NCBI RefSeq assembly: GCF_021083185.1
Contig: NZ_JAIGQB010000003.1
Location: forward strand, 186,001 to 250,000
DNA length: 64,000 nt
Source: Nocardioides furvisabuli
Lineage (GTDB): Bacteria; Actinomycetota; Actinomycetes; Propionibacteriales; Nocardioidaceae
Reading direction: 5' to 3'
Shown: positions 9,827-18,338 of the stretch, piece by piece
How positions within the stretch are numbered: position 1 is the first letter of the stretch
Layout of the letters: the number at the start of each line of letters is the position of its first letter
Notes under the pieces: model-generated
Told to the model about the DNA's origin: nothing
Seen by the model: only the letters and a program-made list of their open reading frames with translations
Database searches by the model: none
Program-made: the position numbers and the translations under genes

Positions 9827-11089
9827 ATGTGGCGCCACCGCTCGAAGGCCCGTGAGGGCTGGCGCGAGAAGGTCGTCGAGCAGGGCCTCGTCTTCCCCGT
9901 GACCAAGATGCCCGACGGCTCCGAGCTCCCCTACTGGAACGAGGACGCCTGGTACGAGGTGACCATGGAGGAGGTGGAGGCCCTCGAGACCGCCACCGAG
10001 GAGCTGTGGGCGATGTGCCTGCAGGCCGTCTCCCACATGGCCACCACGATGACCGACGAGCGGCTGGGGCTGCCGCCCGGATCGCTCGACGTCGTACGCC
10101 GCTCCATCGAGGCCGGCGACCCGGCGCTCTACGCCCGCTTCGACCTCGCCTACGGCGCCGACGGCTCCATCAAGATGCTCGAGATCAACGGTGACACCCC
10201 CACCGGCCTCGTGGAGACCGGCATCGTCCAGTGGAACTGGATGGAGGACGTGATGCCGGAGATGGACCAGTGGAACTCCGTCCACGACCGCCTCGTCGAC
10301 GGCTGGCGCACGCTGCGGCGCTCGGGACGCTTCGACGGCGACCGGATGCACTTCCTCTACGACCTCGGCGAGGAGGACGCCTACGACGGCGGCGAGATGG
10401 AGATGACCTGCCACTACCTGATGGACACCGCCGTCCAGGCCGGCTGGCTCGCCCTGGCCCACCCGGTGGCCGAGGTCGGCTGGAACCCCGACGCCCGCGA
10501 GTACCGCGACGTCCACGACGAGCCGCTGCGCAACGCCTTCAAGCTCTACGCCTGGGAGGAGATGCTCGCCGAGCCGTTCGGCCGCTTCATCGTCGACCGG
10601 GCCGAGGCGCGACCCACGAAGTGGATCGAGCCGGCCTGGAAGGTGCTGCTCAGCACCAAGGCGCTGCTGCCGGTGCTGTGGGAGCTCTTCCCGCGCCACC
10701 GCCTGCTGCTGCCGGCGTACTTCGACGAGCCGCGCGAGCTCGAGCGCTGGGTCGCCAAGCCGCTGCACGGGCGCGAGGGTGACAACATCCGCATCCACCT
10801 CGACGACATGCTCGAGGACGTGGTGATGCCCGGCGGCTACGGCGCCGAGGGCTGGGTCTACCAGGCCTACACCGAGCTGCCGAGCTTCGAGGGCAACCGG
10901 GTCGTGCTGGGCTCGTGGATCGTGGGCGGCGAGGCCGCCGGGATGCTGGTGCGGGAGTCGGACTCCATGGTCACCGACTACTTCTCCCGCGTCGCCCCGC
11001 ACGTCATATCCGACGGGCTGGCGCCGACCGAGGCCCAGGTCGCGGAGTGGCTGGCCGAGCGGGTCGGCCCCGACGCGCCGACCCTCTAG
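9827..11089 (+). CDS. Glutathionylspermidine synthase-family ATP-grasp ligase (YgiC/YjfC-like)
   Basis: 420-aa soluble ligase of the GSP_synth ATP-grasp family. The N-terminal half holds the family block FDLAYGADGSIKMLEINGD followed by TPTGLVETGIVQWNW (about 106-140). ATP-grasp elements follow: IEPAWKVLLSTKALLPVLW, the Lys-containing AKPLHGREGDNI strand-loop (about 305-317), and VLGSWIVGGEAAGMLVRE near the end. It lacks the CHAP amidase domain of E. coli Gss, so it is a ligase only. Such enzymes join an amine to a carboxylate with ATP. With the lipoprotein and DUF350 genes 14 bp upstream, a peptide or lipoprotein tail is a plausible target; no spermidine biosynthesis gene is in the window. 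Confidence 0.88.
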   Translation: MWRHRSKAREGWREKVVEQGLVFPVTKMPDGSELPYWNEDAWYEVTMEEVEALETATEELWAMCLQAVSHMATTMTDERLGLPPGSLDVVRRSIEAGDPALYARFDLAYGADGSIKMLEINGDTPTGLVETGIVQWNWMEDVMPEMDQWNSVHDRLVDGWRTLRRSGRFDGDRMHFLYDLGEEDAYDGGEMEMTCHYLMDTAVQAGWLALAHPVAEVGWNPDAREYRDVHDEPLRNAFKLYAWEEMLAEPFGRFIVDRAEARPTKWIEPAWKVLLSTKALLPVLWELFPRHRLLLPAYFDEPRELERWVAKPLHGREGDNIRIHLDDMLEDVVMPGGYGAEGWVYQAYTELPSFEGNRVVLGSWIVGGEAAGMLVRESDSMVTDYFSRVAPHVISDGLAPTEAQVAEWLAERVGPDAPTL

Positions 11090-11093
11090 GGCC

Positions 11094-11570
11094 TCACAGC
11101 GCCTTCTCGATGTCCTTGCTCAGCTTCTCCGGCTCCGTGGTCGGCGCGAAGCGGTCGATGACCTGGCCGTCGCGGCCGACGAGGAACTTGGTGAAGTTCC
11201 ACTTGATCTTCGAGCCGAGCAGGCCTCCCTTGGAGTCCTTGAGCCAGTCGAAGAGCGGGTGGGCGTCGTCGCCGTTGACGTCGACCTTGGAGAACAGCGG
11301 GAAGGTCACGCCGAAGTTCTTCTCGCAGAAGTCCGAGATCTCCTCCTCGCTGCCGGGCTCCTGGTTGCCGAACTGGTCGCACGGGAAGCCGAGCACGACC
11401 AGGCCCTGGTCGGCGTAGGTGTCCTGCAGCTGCTGGAGGCCCTTGTACTGACCGGTGAACCCGCACTGGGAGGCGGTGTTGACGACCAGCACGACCTTGC
11501 CGTCGTACTGCGAGAGGTCCGTGTCCGTGCCGTCGATGGCAGGCGCCGAGAAGTCGGAGAGAGAAGTCAT
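11094..11570 (-). CDS. Glutathione peroxidase-family thiol peroxidase
   Basis: 158-aa peroxidase of the GPx family, cysteine type. Catalytic Cys36 lies in NTASQCGFTGQYKGLQ; the GPx signature VLGFPCDQFGNQEPG with a second Cys and the active-site Gln follows; KWNFTKFLVGRDG carries the catalytic Trp-Asn. Actinobacteria lack glutathione in most cases, so thioredoxin is the likely reductant (family knowledge), and a thioredoxin pair is encoded at 50.4-52 kb. ATG 11570 (MTSLSDF) gives the usual length. The stop is 4 bp from that of the convergent ATP-grasp gene. Confidence 0.92.
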   Translation of the reverse strand: MTSLSDFSAPAIDGTDTDLSQYDGKVVLVVNTASQCGFTGQYKGLQQLQDTYADQGLVVLGFPCDQFGNQEPGSEEEISDFCEKNFGVTFPLFSKVDVNGDDAHPLFDWLKDSKGGLLGSKIKWNFTKFLVGRDGQVIDRFAPTTEPEKLSKDIEKAL

Positions 11571-11614
11571 GCCGCGAGTCTGCCAAACCCTCGCCAACCG
11601 GCCGGGCGGCTCGT

Positions 11615-12256
11615 TCAGGGAGTGGTCCCGGGTGTGCCGTCCGTCTCGTACGGCTCGCCGAAGCGTCCCGCGAAGGCCCACTCCGACAGCGGCCTGCGCG
11701 TGCGGTCGCGGTGGTCGCGGGCGGCGGTGCGCTCGTCGACCTCGCGTGCGTCGCCCGGCACGCCGACGGCGATGCCGGTGAGCAGCTGGTGGGAGGACGG
11801 TACGCCGAGCGCGTCGGCCAGCGCGTCGTGGTCGAAGCCCGCGAACTGGTGGGCGTGCAACCCCATCGCGCGTGCCTGGAGGGTGAGATGGGCCGCGGCC
11901 TGGCCGACGTCGTAGAGCGCGAGGTCGCTGTGCTCCGGCGCATCGGGGCCGTCACCGTCCCGCACGTGCGCGACGGTGAGGAAGACGACGGACGCCCGCG
12001 GCACCCAGCCGGCGTTGCCGCGGCTCAGGCTCGCGACCAAGCGGTCGTGCCCGGGGGTGCCGGGCACGCAGACGATGAGCGCCCATGGCTGGGTGTTGCC
12101 CTTGCTCGGCGCCCACTGGGCGGCCCGCAGGAGGGTCTCGACCTCGTCCGCGCCCAGCCGGTGCGCGGCGTCGTACACGCTCGGGCTCCAGCGCGAGCGC
12201 AGCGGTTCGGCGAGGTGCTCGGCGCCGGGCTGGGGGGCGCGCGGGTCGTCGCTCAT
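11615..12256 (-). CDS. Nitroreductase-family FMN oxidoreductase
   Basis: 213-aa flavin enzyme. Recognised by the FMN-binding start LLRAAQWAPSKGNTQPWALIV (about 42-62), the middle DVGQAAAHLTLQARAMGLHAHQFAGF typical of the family, and the ending of the fold near VGVPGD. The C-terminus (DHRDRTRRPLSEWAF) matches the R-x-P-L-x-E motif of this group. Such enzymes use NAD(P)H to reduce nitro compounds or quinones; the natural substrate is unknown. ATG 12256 (MSDDPR) is used rather than the longer frame that reads back into the next gene. Confidence 0.88.
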   Translation of the reverse strand: MSDDPRAPQPGAEHLAEPLRSRWSPSVYDAAHRLGADEVETLLRAAQWAPSKGNTQPWALIVCVPGTPGHDRLVASLSRGNAGWVPRASVVFLTVAHVRDGDGPDAPEHSDLALYDVGQAAAHLTLQARAMGLHAHQFAGFDHDALADALGVPSSHQLLTGIAVGVPGDAREVDERTAARDHRDRTRRPLSEWAFAGRFGEPYETDGTPGTTP

Positions 12257-12363
12257 GGGGCGAGTATGTCCGGCGCAGACACGCGGACATTGGTCGGCCG
12301 GGCACCTGAGGATCAAGCGTGCCGATGACGCTCGGGACGGACCAACGCCTGCGTGTCTGCGGC

Positions 12364-12669
12364 TCAGTCGAGGGCGTCGAGCTCGCGCAGTGCGGACTCC
12401 CACCGCTCGCGCCGCTCCGCGTCGGTCTGCTCCCACCACTTCGGGCCCCGCTCGCCGAGCCCGGTCTTGGCCAGCTGCGTCCGGTGCCGGGTGGCCGCCA
12501 GCTCGGCGTCGTCGCGCGCGGTGCGGACGCCGGACCTGCCCCGGCCCAGGTGCGACTTCAGTCGGGCCAGCTCGTCGGCCGGGATCGCCGGGTCCGTACG
12601 CCGCCAGCGCCGGCCGTCGACGACGAGCCACTTCTCGTCCTCGGCCGGGGAGTCATCGGGTTCGGCCAC
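12364..12669 (-). CDS. Conserved hypothetical protein, Trp/Arg-rich
   Basis: 101-aa soluble, highly charged protein. Visible features are an N-terminal acidic part, KWLVVDGRRWRRTDPAIP (about 13-30) and ERGPKWWEQTDAERRERW (about 74-91), both rich in Trp and Arg. Similar small actinobacterial proteins with a WxVxGRRWRxxDP motif exist, but I know no function. GTG 12669 is the likely start, 24 bp after the tRNA-Leu terminator hairpin. No signal peptide or membrane segment. Confidence 0.6.
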   Translation of the reverse strand: MAEPDDSPAEDEKWLVVDGRRWRRTDPAIPADELARLKSHLGRGRSGVRTARDDAELAATRHRTQLAKTGLGERGPKWWEQTDAERRERWESALRELDALD

Positions 12670-12693
12670 CTCTCGAGCATGCCCGACGACGAC

Positions 12694-12723
12694 GAAGGCC
12701 CCGGACCGGGGTCCGGGGCCTTC
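12694..12723 (-). terminator. Hairpin terminator downstream of tRNA-Leu
   Basis: A perfect 13-bp stem, GAAGGCCCCGGAC (12694-12706) paired with GTCCGGGGCCTTC (12711-12723), with a 4-nt loop. It starts 10 bp beyond the CCA end of tRNA-Leu on the same strand. There is no T-run, as is usual for actinobacterial terminators. Confidence 0.8.
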
Positions 12724-12732
12724 GAGGTGCTC

Positions 12733-12818
12733 TGGTGCGCGAGGGGGGATTTGAACCCCCACGCCCTTTCGGACACTGCGACCTGAACGCAGCGCGTCTG
12801 CCGTTCCGCCACTCGCGC
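12733..12818 (-). tRNA. tRNA-Leu (anticodon CAG)
   Basis: Cloverleaf on the minus strand: acceptor GCGCGAG (12818-12812) pairs with the 3' CTCGCGC; the anticodon arm is CTGCG-TTCAGGT-CGCAG, giving CAG, which reads CUG; a short variable arm (TGTCCGAAAGGGCG) and the T-arm GGGGGTTCAAATCCCCC follow. The mature body is 12736-12818 (83 nt) and the CCA end is encoded at 12735-12733. A tRNA-Leu beside fhaA is also found in mycobacteria. Confidence 0.95.
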
Positions 12819-13028
12819 GTGAAGCAGAGGGAAGGCTACCCCAAGGCTGAGGCACGCTCCCAATCGGCCGGGCGGCCGGGCGACGTGCTCGGCACGGTCA
12901 CCCCTCCGGCGGGGCGGCACCCGTGCACGGCGGCGACCGGCCGGTACGCTCGGCGGCACCGATCGGGCGGTGCGTGAAGCCTGCCCAGCACAACGACGTG
13001 ACGCCAGCGCGAGGAGAGGAGGTCCGAG
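12819..13028 (+). promoter_or_regulatory. Leader region of the fhaA-pknB operon
   Basis: 210 bp between tRNA-Leu and fhaA. It ends with a strong Shine-Dalgarno, GAGAGGAGGTCC, just before the GTG of fhaA. No convincing -35/-10 pair or hairpin was found; the operon promoter must lie here because the preceding genes are on the other strand. Confidence 0.4.
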
Positions 13029-13745
13029 GTGAATGCGCTCCAGAGGTTCGAGCAGCGGCTCGAGTCGGTCATCTCCGGCGTCTTCGCCCGCGCCTTCCGC
13101 AGCGCCGTGCAGCCGGTCGAGATCGCCGCGGCGCTCCAGCGCGAGTGCGACAACAACGCACAGGTGCTCAGCCGCCAGCGCCGGCTGGTGCCCAACGACT
13201 TCCACGTCGAGCTCTCGGCGTCCGACCTCGAGCGGATCGTCGGCCTCGGCCGCGCCCTCGAGCAGGACCTCGTCGACCAGCTCCAGGACCACGCCGACGC
13301 GCAGGGCTACGTCTTCACCGGCCCCGTCAGCATCGCGTTCGAGTCCGCCGACGACCTGACGACCGGCCGCTTCCGGATCCGCAGCAAGGCGCAGGCGAGC
13401 GTCACCGACAACGACCAGCGCACCCGTACGCGTTCCTCCCACGCCACGCTCGAGGTCAACGGCACCCGCCACCCGCTGCGACCGCCCGGGCTGGTCATCG
13501 GTCGCGGCACCGAGGCCGACCTGCGGATCAACGACCCCGGCGTGAGCCGGCGCCACCTCGAGCTCGAGGTGAGCATCGACGGCGTCGAGGCGGTCGACCT
13601 GGGCTCGACCAACGGCATCCTGGTCGACGGGACGAAGGTCGCGCGGGCGCGCCTGCGCGACGGCTCCACGATCAAGATCGGGCACACCGAGATGACCGTC
13701 CGCATCGACGGCGGACGCGACGAGGCCGGGGGCTGGAATGTCTGA
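13029..13745 (+). CDS. fhaA: FHA-domain protein FhaA (DUF3662-FHA)
   Basis: 238-aa cytoplasmic phosphopeptide-binding protein. The N-terminal domain (about 1-115, MNALQRFEQRLESVISGVFARAFRS) is DUF3662; a short linker follows, and the FHA domain (about 150-230) shows IGRGTEAD, the SRRHLELEV strand and the DLGSTNG motif that contact phosphothreonine. In M. tuberculosis FhaA binds phosphorylated MviN pseudokinase and is a substrate of PknB; a pseudokinase of that kind is at 53.5 kb here. First gene of a tight operon; fhaB overlaps it by 8 nt. The linker is shorter than in the 527-aa mycobacterial protein. Confidence 0.95.
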   Translation: MNALQRFEQRLESVISGVFARAFRSAVQPVEIAAALQRECDNNAQVLSRQRRLVPNDFHVELSASDLERIVGLGRALEQDLVDQLQDHADAQGYVFTGPVSIAFESADDLTTGRFRIRSKAQASVTDNDQRTRTRSSHATLEVNGTRHPLRPPGLVIGRGTEADLRINDPGVSRRHLELEVSIDGVEAVDLGSTNGILVDGTKVARARLRDGSTIKIGHTEMTVRIDGGRDEAGGWNV

Positions 13746-14217
13746 GCTGACCCTCTTCCTGGTCCGCGTGGCCTTCCTGGCCATCCTGTGGATCTTCGTG
13801 CTGTCGGCGATCTCGGTGATCCGCTCCGACATGTTCGGCGCCCGGGTGCCCGAGACGGCCCGCGGCGGCGGCCCGGCCCCGACGGGTCGCAAGGGCAACG
13901 GCAAGCCGAAGAAGCCGCGGCGCGGTGCCCCCACACACCTGCTGGTCGTCGAGGGCGACAACCCCGGCACCCGCGCCGAGCTCGCCGACGCCCCGCTGCT
14001 GATCGGACGCGGCAGCGACGCCGCGATCAAGCTCGATGACGACTACGTCTCCACCCGCCACGCCCGCGTCGCGGCCAGCGGCGACGAGTGGTTCGTGGAG
14101 GACCTCGGCTCCACCAACGGCACCTACGTCGGTCCGGTGCGCATCACCCAGCCCACCACCATCGGCGTCGGCGTGCAGGTGCGGGTCGGCAAGACGATCC
14201 TGGAGCTGCGCAAGTGA
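13738..14217 (+). CDS. fhaB: Membrane-anchored FHA-domain protein FhaB (FipA)
   Basis: 159-aa protein with one N-terminal membrane helix (about 6-25), a basic linker, and an FHA domain (about 68-155) with LLIGRGSDA, STRHARV and EDLGSTNGTYVG. It binds phosphothreonine on partners of the PknA/PknB system and is linked to cell division and wall growth in mycobacteria (FipA). ATG 13738 overlaps the end of fhaA; its stop overlaps the start of pstP by one base, so translation is probably coupled. Confidence 0.93.
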   Translation: MSELTLFLVRVAFLAILWIFVLSAISVIRSDMFGARVPETARGGGPAPTGRKGNGKPKKPRRGAPTHLLVVEGDNPGTRAELADAPLLIGRGSDAAIKLDDDYVSTRHARVAASGDEWFVEDLGSTNGTYVGPVRITQPTTIGVGVQVRVGKTILELRK

Positions 14218-15464
14218 TGTACCTCCACTACTCCGCGATCTCCGACGTCGGGCGCGTACGCCGTGAGAACCAGGACAGCGGCTACGCCGGCCCGTGGCTG
14301 TTGACGGTCTGCGACGGCGTCGGCGGCGCGGTGCGCGGCGACCTCGCCTCGAGCACTGCCGTGCAGGCGCTGCGCAAGCTCGACCAGGAGCCTGACGACG
14401 ACATCCTCGGCCAGGTCGCCGGTGCGGTGCACCGCGCGGACGACCGGATCGGCGAGCTCGTCGAGGAGGACCCCGACCTCAACGGCACCTCCACCACCGC
14501 GACCGTCGCGCTCTTCGACGGCACCCGCTTCGGCATCGGCCACATCGGCGACAGCCGTGCCTACCTCTACCGCGGCGGCGAGCTGCGCCAGCTCACCCAC
14601 GACCACACCTTCGTGCAGTCCCTCATCGACGAGGGCCGCATCACCGAGGAGCAGTCGCGGACCCACCCGCACCGCAACCTCATCCTCAAGGCGCTCGACG
14701 GCATCCGCCACGAGGAGCCCGACCTGTTCGAGGTCCCCGCCGAGCCCGGCGACCGCGTCTTCGTGTGCAGTGACGGCGCGTGCGGCACGCTGAGCCCCGA
14801 GCGGATGGCCGACATCCTCTCCACCGGCACCCCCGACTTCGCCGCGGTCGAGCTCGTCCGTGCGAGCCTGGAGGCCGGCAGCACCGACAACGTCACCTGC
14901 ATCGTCGCCGACGTCTCCGAGGAGCCGCCGCCCGACGACCTGGCCCCCTTGCTCGTGGGTGCGGCGGCCGACCTGCCCCGCCGGATGCCGCTCGGCGGCG
15001 CCGTCGGCGGGCTGTTCCGCGGCCACCGCTCCGGCGACACCGGCGAGATCGCTCCCATCCCGGCCGACGTGCCCGAGGGCGCGTTCCCCGCCGACCCGAT
15101 CGACCCCGAGGCCGTCCGCTACGCCCCGCGCGACCCGGGCCGCTACGGCTGGTTGCGCCGCCTGCTGGTCGCCGCGGTCCTGCTCGGCATCACGTGGGTC
15201 GTCCTCGCGGCCGGCTGGTCGTGGAGCCAGCAGCAGTTCTACGTCGCCGAGCAGGACGGCAGGGTCGCGATCTTCCGCGGCATCGACGCCGACCTGCCCG
15301 GACTCTCGCTCTCCCACCCCTACGAGCTCACCGACGTCGAGCTCACCCGCCTCAGCGACATCGACGCCGAGACGGTGCGCGAGGGCATCGAGGCCGACGA
15401 CCTGGAGGAGGCGCGGATGACCGTCGACAACTATGCCGCGCGCCAGGACGTCGACTCAGAGTGA
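14217..15464 (+). CDS. pstP: PP2C-family Ser/Thr phosphatase PstP
   Basis: 415-aa membrane phosphatase that reverses PknA/PknB phosphorylation. Catalytic PP2C domain at about 5-235: RRENQDSGY, the metal-binding VCDGVGG, GHIGDSRAYLYR, LTHDHTF, CSDGACGTLS and STDNVTCIV. One membrane helix at about 318-338 (LLVAAVLLGITWVVLAAGW) and a roughly 75-residue extracytoplasmic tail follow. The DGVGG in place of DGMGG is a common variant. ATG 14217 is fixed by the one-base overlap with fhaB. Requires Mn2+ or Mg2+ by family. Confidence 0.95.
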   Translation: MYLHYSAISDVGRVRRENQDSGYAGPWLLTVCDGVGGAVRGDLASSTAVQALRKLDQEPDDDILGQVAGAVHRADDRIGELVEEDPDLNGTSTTATVALFDGTRFGIGHIGDSRAYLYRGGELRQLTHDHTFVQSLIDEGRITEEQSRTHPHRNLILKALDGIRHEEPDLFEVPAEPGDRVFVCSDGACGTLSPERMADILSTGTPDFAAVELVRASLEAGSTDNVTCIVADVSEEPPPDDLAPLLVGAAADLPRRMPLGGAVGGLFRGHRSGDTGEIAPIPADVPEGAFPADPIDPEAVRYAPRDPGRYGWLRRLLVAAVLLGITWVVLAAGWSWSQQQFYVAEQDGRVAIFRGIDADLPGLSLSHPYELTDVELTRLSDIDAETVREGIEADDLEEARMTVDNYAARQDVDSE

Positions 15465-15477
15465 CGAGGGTGCTGCG

Positions 15478-16881
15478 ATGAGCCAGACCGGGACCCTGAT
15501 GGGCTTCGTGCACCGGCGCCGCCGGGGCGCGGAGCTGTTCCTGCTCGTCCTCGCCCTCGCGGTCGGCATCGGCGCCTACGCCGCCGTCGGCCTGGGCCTC
15601 GAGGGCCAGGTGCCGGCCGACATCGTCGGCTACGGCGGCTGGCTCACCGCGCTGATCGTCGCCGCCCACGTGACGGTGCGCATCGTCGCGCCGTACGCCG
15701 ACCCGGTGCTGCTGCCGCTGGTGGCCGCGCTCAACGGGTTCGGCCTGGCCATCCTCCGCCGCCTCGACATCACCTACGAGGCGCTCGACGACCCGCACAC
15801 CTTCGCCCGCCAGCAGCTGGTGTGGATGACCCTCGGCGTCGTGCTCTTCATCGTCACGCTGGTGCTCATGCGCGACCACCGCGTGCTCCAGCGCTTCACC
15901 TACACCGCCGGCCTGACCGGCATCGTGCTGCTCGTCCTGCCGTTCCTCCCGCTGATCGGCCGCGAGATCAACGGTGCCCGCATCTGGATCAACGTCGCCG
16001 GCTTCAGCTTCCAGCCGGGCGAGGTGGCGAAGGTGATGCTGGTGATCGCCTTCTCCGGCTACCTCGTCCTGCACCGCGACGCCCTCGCGCTGGCGGGCCG
16101 GCGCGTGGTCTTCGTCGACCTCCCGCGCGGGCGCGACCTGGGCCCGATCATGGCGATGTTCGGCATCTCGATGATGATCCTGGTCCTCCAGAACGACCTG
16201 GGCTCCTCGCTGCTGTTCTTCGGCCTCTTCCTGGCCATGCTCTACGTCGCCACCGAGCGGCCCGGCTGGCTGGTCGTGGGAGCGGCCCTGTTCGCTGCCG
16301 GTGCGCTGGCGGCGTACACCTTCGTCGGCAACGTGCAGAACCGCTTCAACTTCTGGCTGGACCCGCTCGACTACTACGACGACTCGCCCGGCAGCTTCCA
16401 GCTCGTCGAGGCGCTCTTCGGGCAGGGGTGGGGCGGGCTGATCGGCCGCGGGTTCGGAGACGGCTTCCCCGAGCGCGTGCCCTTCGCCTACTCCGACTTC
16501 ATCGTCTCCACGATCGGTGAGGAGCTCGGCCTGACCGCGGTCATGGCGATCGTGCTCTGCTACGGCCTGATCGTCGAGCGCGCGCTGCGCATCGCGCTGA
16601 TCTCCCGCGACGGCTTCGGCAAGCTGATGGCCGTGGGCCTCGGCGCGATCTTCGCCCTCCAGGTCTTCGTCGTCATCGGTGGCGTCACGGGCCTCATCCC
16701 GTTGACCGGCCTCACCACCCCGTTCCTGTCCTACGGAGGCTCCTCGCTGGTCGCCAACTGGGTGGTCATCGCCCTCCTGCTGCGCATCTCCGACCAGGCC
16801 CGGCGCCCGGCCCCGCGCCTGGACCCGGTCGACGAGTCGGCCGCCGACAGCGAGCACACCCAGGTGGTGAAGCTGCGGTGA
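15478..16881 (+). CDS. rodA: SEDS glycosyltransferase RodA (FtsW/RodA/SpoVE)
   Basis: 467-aa polytopic membrane protein polymerising peptidoglycan glycan strands from lipid II. About ten or more membrane segments; SEDS motifs are visible: REINGARIWINV with the FQPGEVAK helix, LQNDLGSSLLFFGLF, FPERVPFAYSDFI and the C-terminal signature PLTGLTTPFLSYGGSSL. The polar C-terminus is cytoplasmic. ATG 15478 gives a normal N-terminus 13 bp after pstP. The partner transpeptidase PbpA follows with a 4-bp overlap, the usual SEDS-bPBP pair for lateral wall synthesis. Confidence 0.96.
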   Translation: MSQTGTLMGFVHRRRRGAELFLLVLALAVGIGAYAAVGLGLEGQVPADIVGYGGWLTALIVAAHVTVRIVAPYADPVLLPLVAALNGFGLAILRRLDITYEALDDPHTFARQQLVWMTLGVVLFIVTLVLMRDHRVLQRFTYTAGLTGIVLLVLPFLPLIGREINGARIWINVAGFSFQPGEVAKVMLVIAFSGYLVLHRDALALAGRRVVFVDLPRGRDLGPIMAMFGISMMILVLQNDLGSSLLFFGLFLAMLYVATERPGWLVVGAALFAAGALAAYTFVGNVQNRFNFWLDPLDYYDDSPGSFQLVEALFGQGWGGLIGRGFGDGFPERVPFAYSDFIVSTIGEELGLTAVMAIVLCYGLIVERALRIALISRDGFGKLMAVGLGAIFALQVFVVIGGVTGLIPLTGLTTPFLSYGGSSLVANWVVIALLLRISDQARRPAPRLDPVDESAADSEHTQVVKLR

Positions 16882-18338
16882 ACAAGCCCATCCGTGTCGT
16901 CGCGGTCTTCTGCCTCGTCCTCTTCATGGCGCTGCTGGTCAACTCGACCTACCTGATGTACGTCCGCGCCGGCGAGCTGTCGGAGGACCCGCGCAACCGC
17001 CGCATCCTCACCGCGACCTACTCGCGCGAGCGCGGGGCGATCCTGGTGGGCGACGACGCGATCGCGCGCAGCGTGTCGTCCAACGACAAGTACCGCTTCC
17101 AGCGGACCTACTCCGAGCCCTTCAAGTACGCCCCTGTCACCGGCTACTTCGCCTACTTCAGCCAGACCGGCGTCGAGCGTTCCCAGAACCCGGTCCTCTC
17201 CGGCGACGACTCGCGCCTGTTCGTGACGCGCCTCGTCGACATGCTCAGCAACGGCGACCCCAAGGGCGGCAACGTCCAGCTGACCCTCGACGCGGCCGCG
17301 CAGGACGCTGCGTGGAACGGCCTCGAGGCGCTCCCGGGCGAGGCCCAGGGTGCGGTGGTCGCCCTCGAGCCGACGACCGGCCGGGTCCTGGCGATGGCAT
17401 CGACGCCGAGCTACGACCCCAATGTCCTGGCCTCGCACGACTTCGGTGCGGTGAGCGAGGCGAGCGAACGCCTCAACGACGACCCGCGCGAGCCGCTGAT
17501 CAACCGCACGATCGGCACCACCCTGCCTCCGGGGTCGACCTTCAAGCTCGTCACCGCGGCGGCCGCGATCGAGTCGGGCAACTACGACGCCGACTCGATG
17601 GTGCCCGGGGGCTTCCGCTACCAGCTGCCCCAGTCGTCGACCACCATCGGCAACTACGACGGCGGCAACTGCGGCGGGCGCCGGATCACGATGACCCAGG
17701 CGCTGCAGGTGTCCTGCAACGTCACCTTCCTGAGCCTCGCCAACGAGCTCGGCACCGAGGCGATGGCCGAGCAGGCCGAGGCGTTCGGCTTCAACGGCAC
17801 CTCGCTGGAGGACCTGGCGGGACAGGCGCAGTCGCTCTACCCGCGGGACATGGACGCACCGCAGACCGCGATGTCCGGCATCGGCCAGTCCAGCGTCACC
17901 GCCACCCCGCTGCAGATGGCCATGGTGGCGGCCGCCATCGCCAACGACGGTGACGTCATGCGGCCCTACGTCGTCGACGAGGTCCGCGCGCCCAACCTGT
18001 CGGTCCTCGACCGCACCGACCCCGAGACCATCAGCAAGGCGATCTCCAGCACCACCGCGGACGAGCTGACGCGGATGCTGGTCGCCACGGTCGACTCCGG
18101 CACCGCCACCCCCGCGCAGATCCCGGGCGTCGAGGTCGCCGGCAAGACCGGCACGGCGCAGTCGACCGCCGACCGCCCGCCCTACGCCTGGTTCGTCTCC
18201 TTCGCCCCGGCCAACGACCCGAAGGTCGCGGTCGCGGTGCTCGTGCAGTCCAGCGACACCTCGCCCGACGAGATCGGCGGCGGCGCCCTTGGCGGACCGA
18301 TCGCCAAGGCGGTCATGGAGGCGGTGATCAACCGGTGA
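16878..18338 (+). CDS. pbpA: Class B penicillin-binding protein PbpA
   Basis: 486-aa D,D-transpeptidase with an N-terminal membrane anchor (about 5-25). The transpeptidase motifs are PPGSTFKL (Ser at about 220), SCN (about 279) and KTGT (about 422). It has the short non-catalytic domain of actinobacterial PbpA rather than a full PBP2 pedestal. It crosslinks the glycan made by RodA. GTG 16878 overlaps rodA, and its own stop overlaps the kinase start (GTGA). Known in mycobacteria as a PknB substrate needed for cell shape. Confidence 0.95.
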   Translation: MNKPIRVVAVFCLVLFMALLVNSTYLMYVRAGELSEDPRNRRILTATYSRERGAILVGDDAIARSVSSNDKYRFQRTYSEPFKYAPVTGYFAYFSQTGVERSQNPVLSGDDSRLFVTRLVDMLSNGDPKGGNVQLTLDAAAQDAAWNGLEALPGEAQGAVVALEPTTGRVLAMASTPSYDPNVLASHDFGAVSEASERLNDDPREPLINRTIGTTLPPGSTFKLVTAAAAIESGNYDADSMVPGGFRYQLPQSSTTIGNYDGGNCGGRRITMTQALQVSCNVTFLSLANELGTEAMAEQAEAFGFNGTSLEDLAGQAQSLYPRDMDAPQTAMSGIGQSSVTATPLQMAMVAAAIANDGDVMRPYVVDEVRAPNLSVLDRTDPETISKAISSTTADELTRMLVATVDSGTATPAQIPGVEVAGKTGTAQSTADRPPYAWFVSFAPANDPKVAVAVLVQSSDTSPDEIGGGALGGPIAKAVMEAVINR

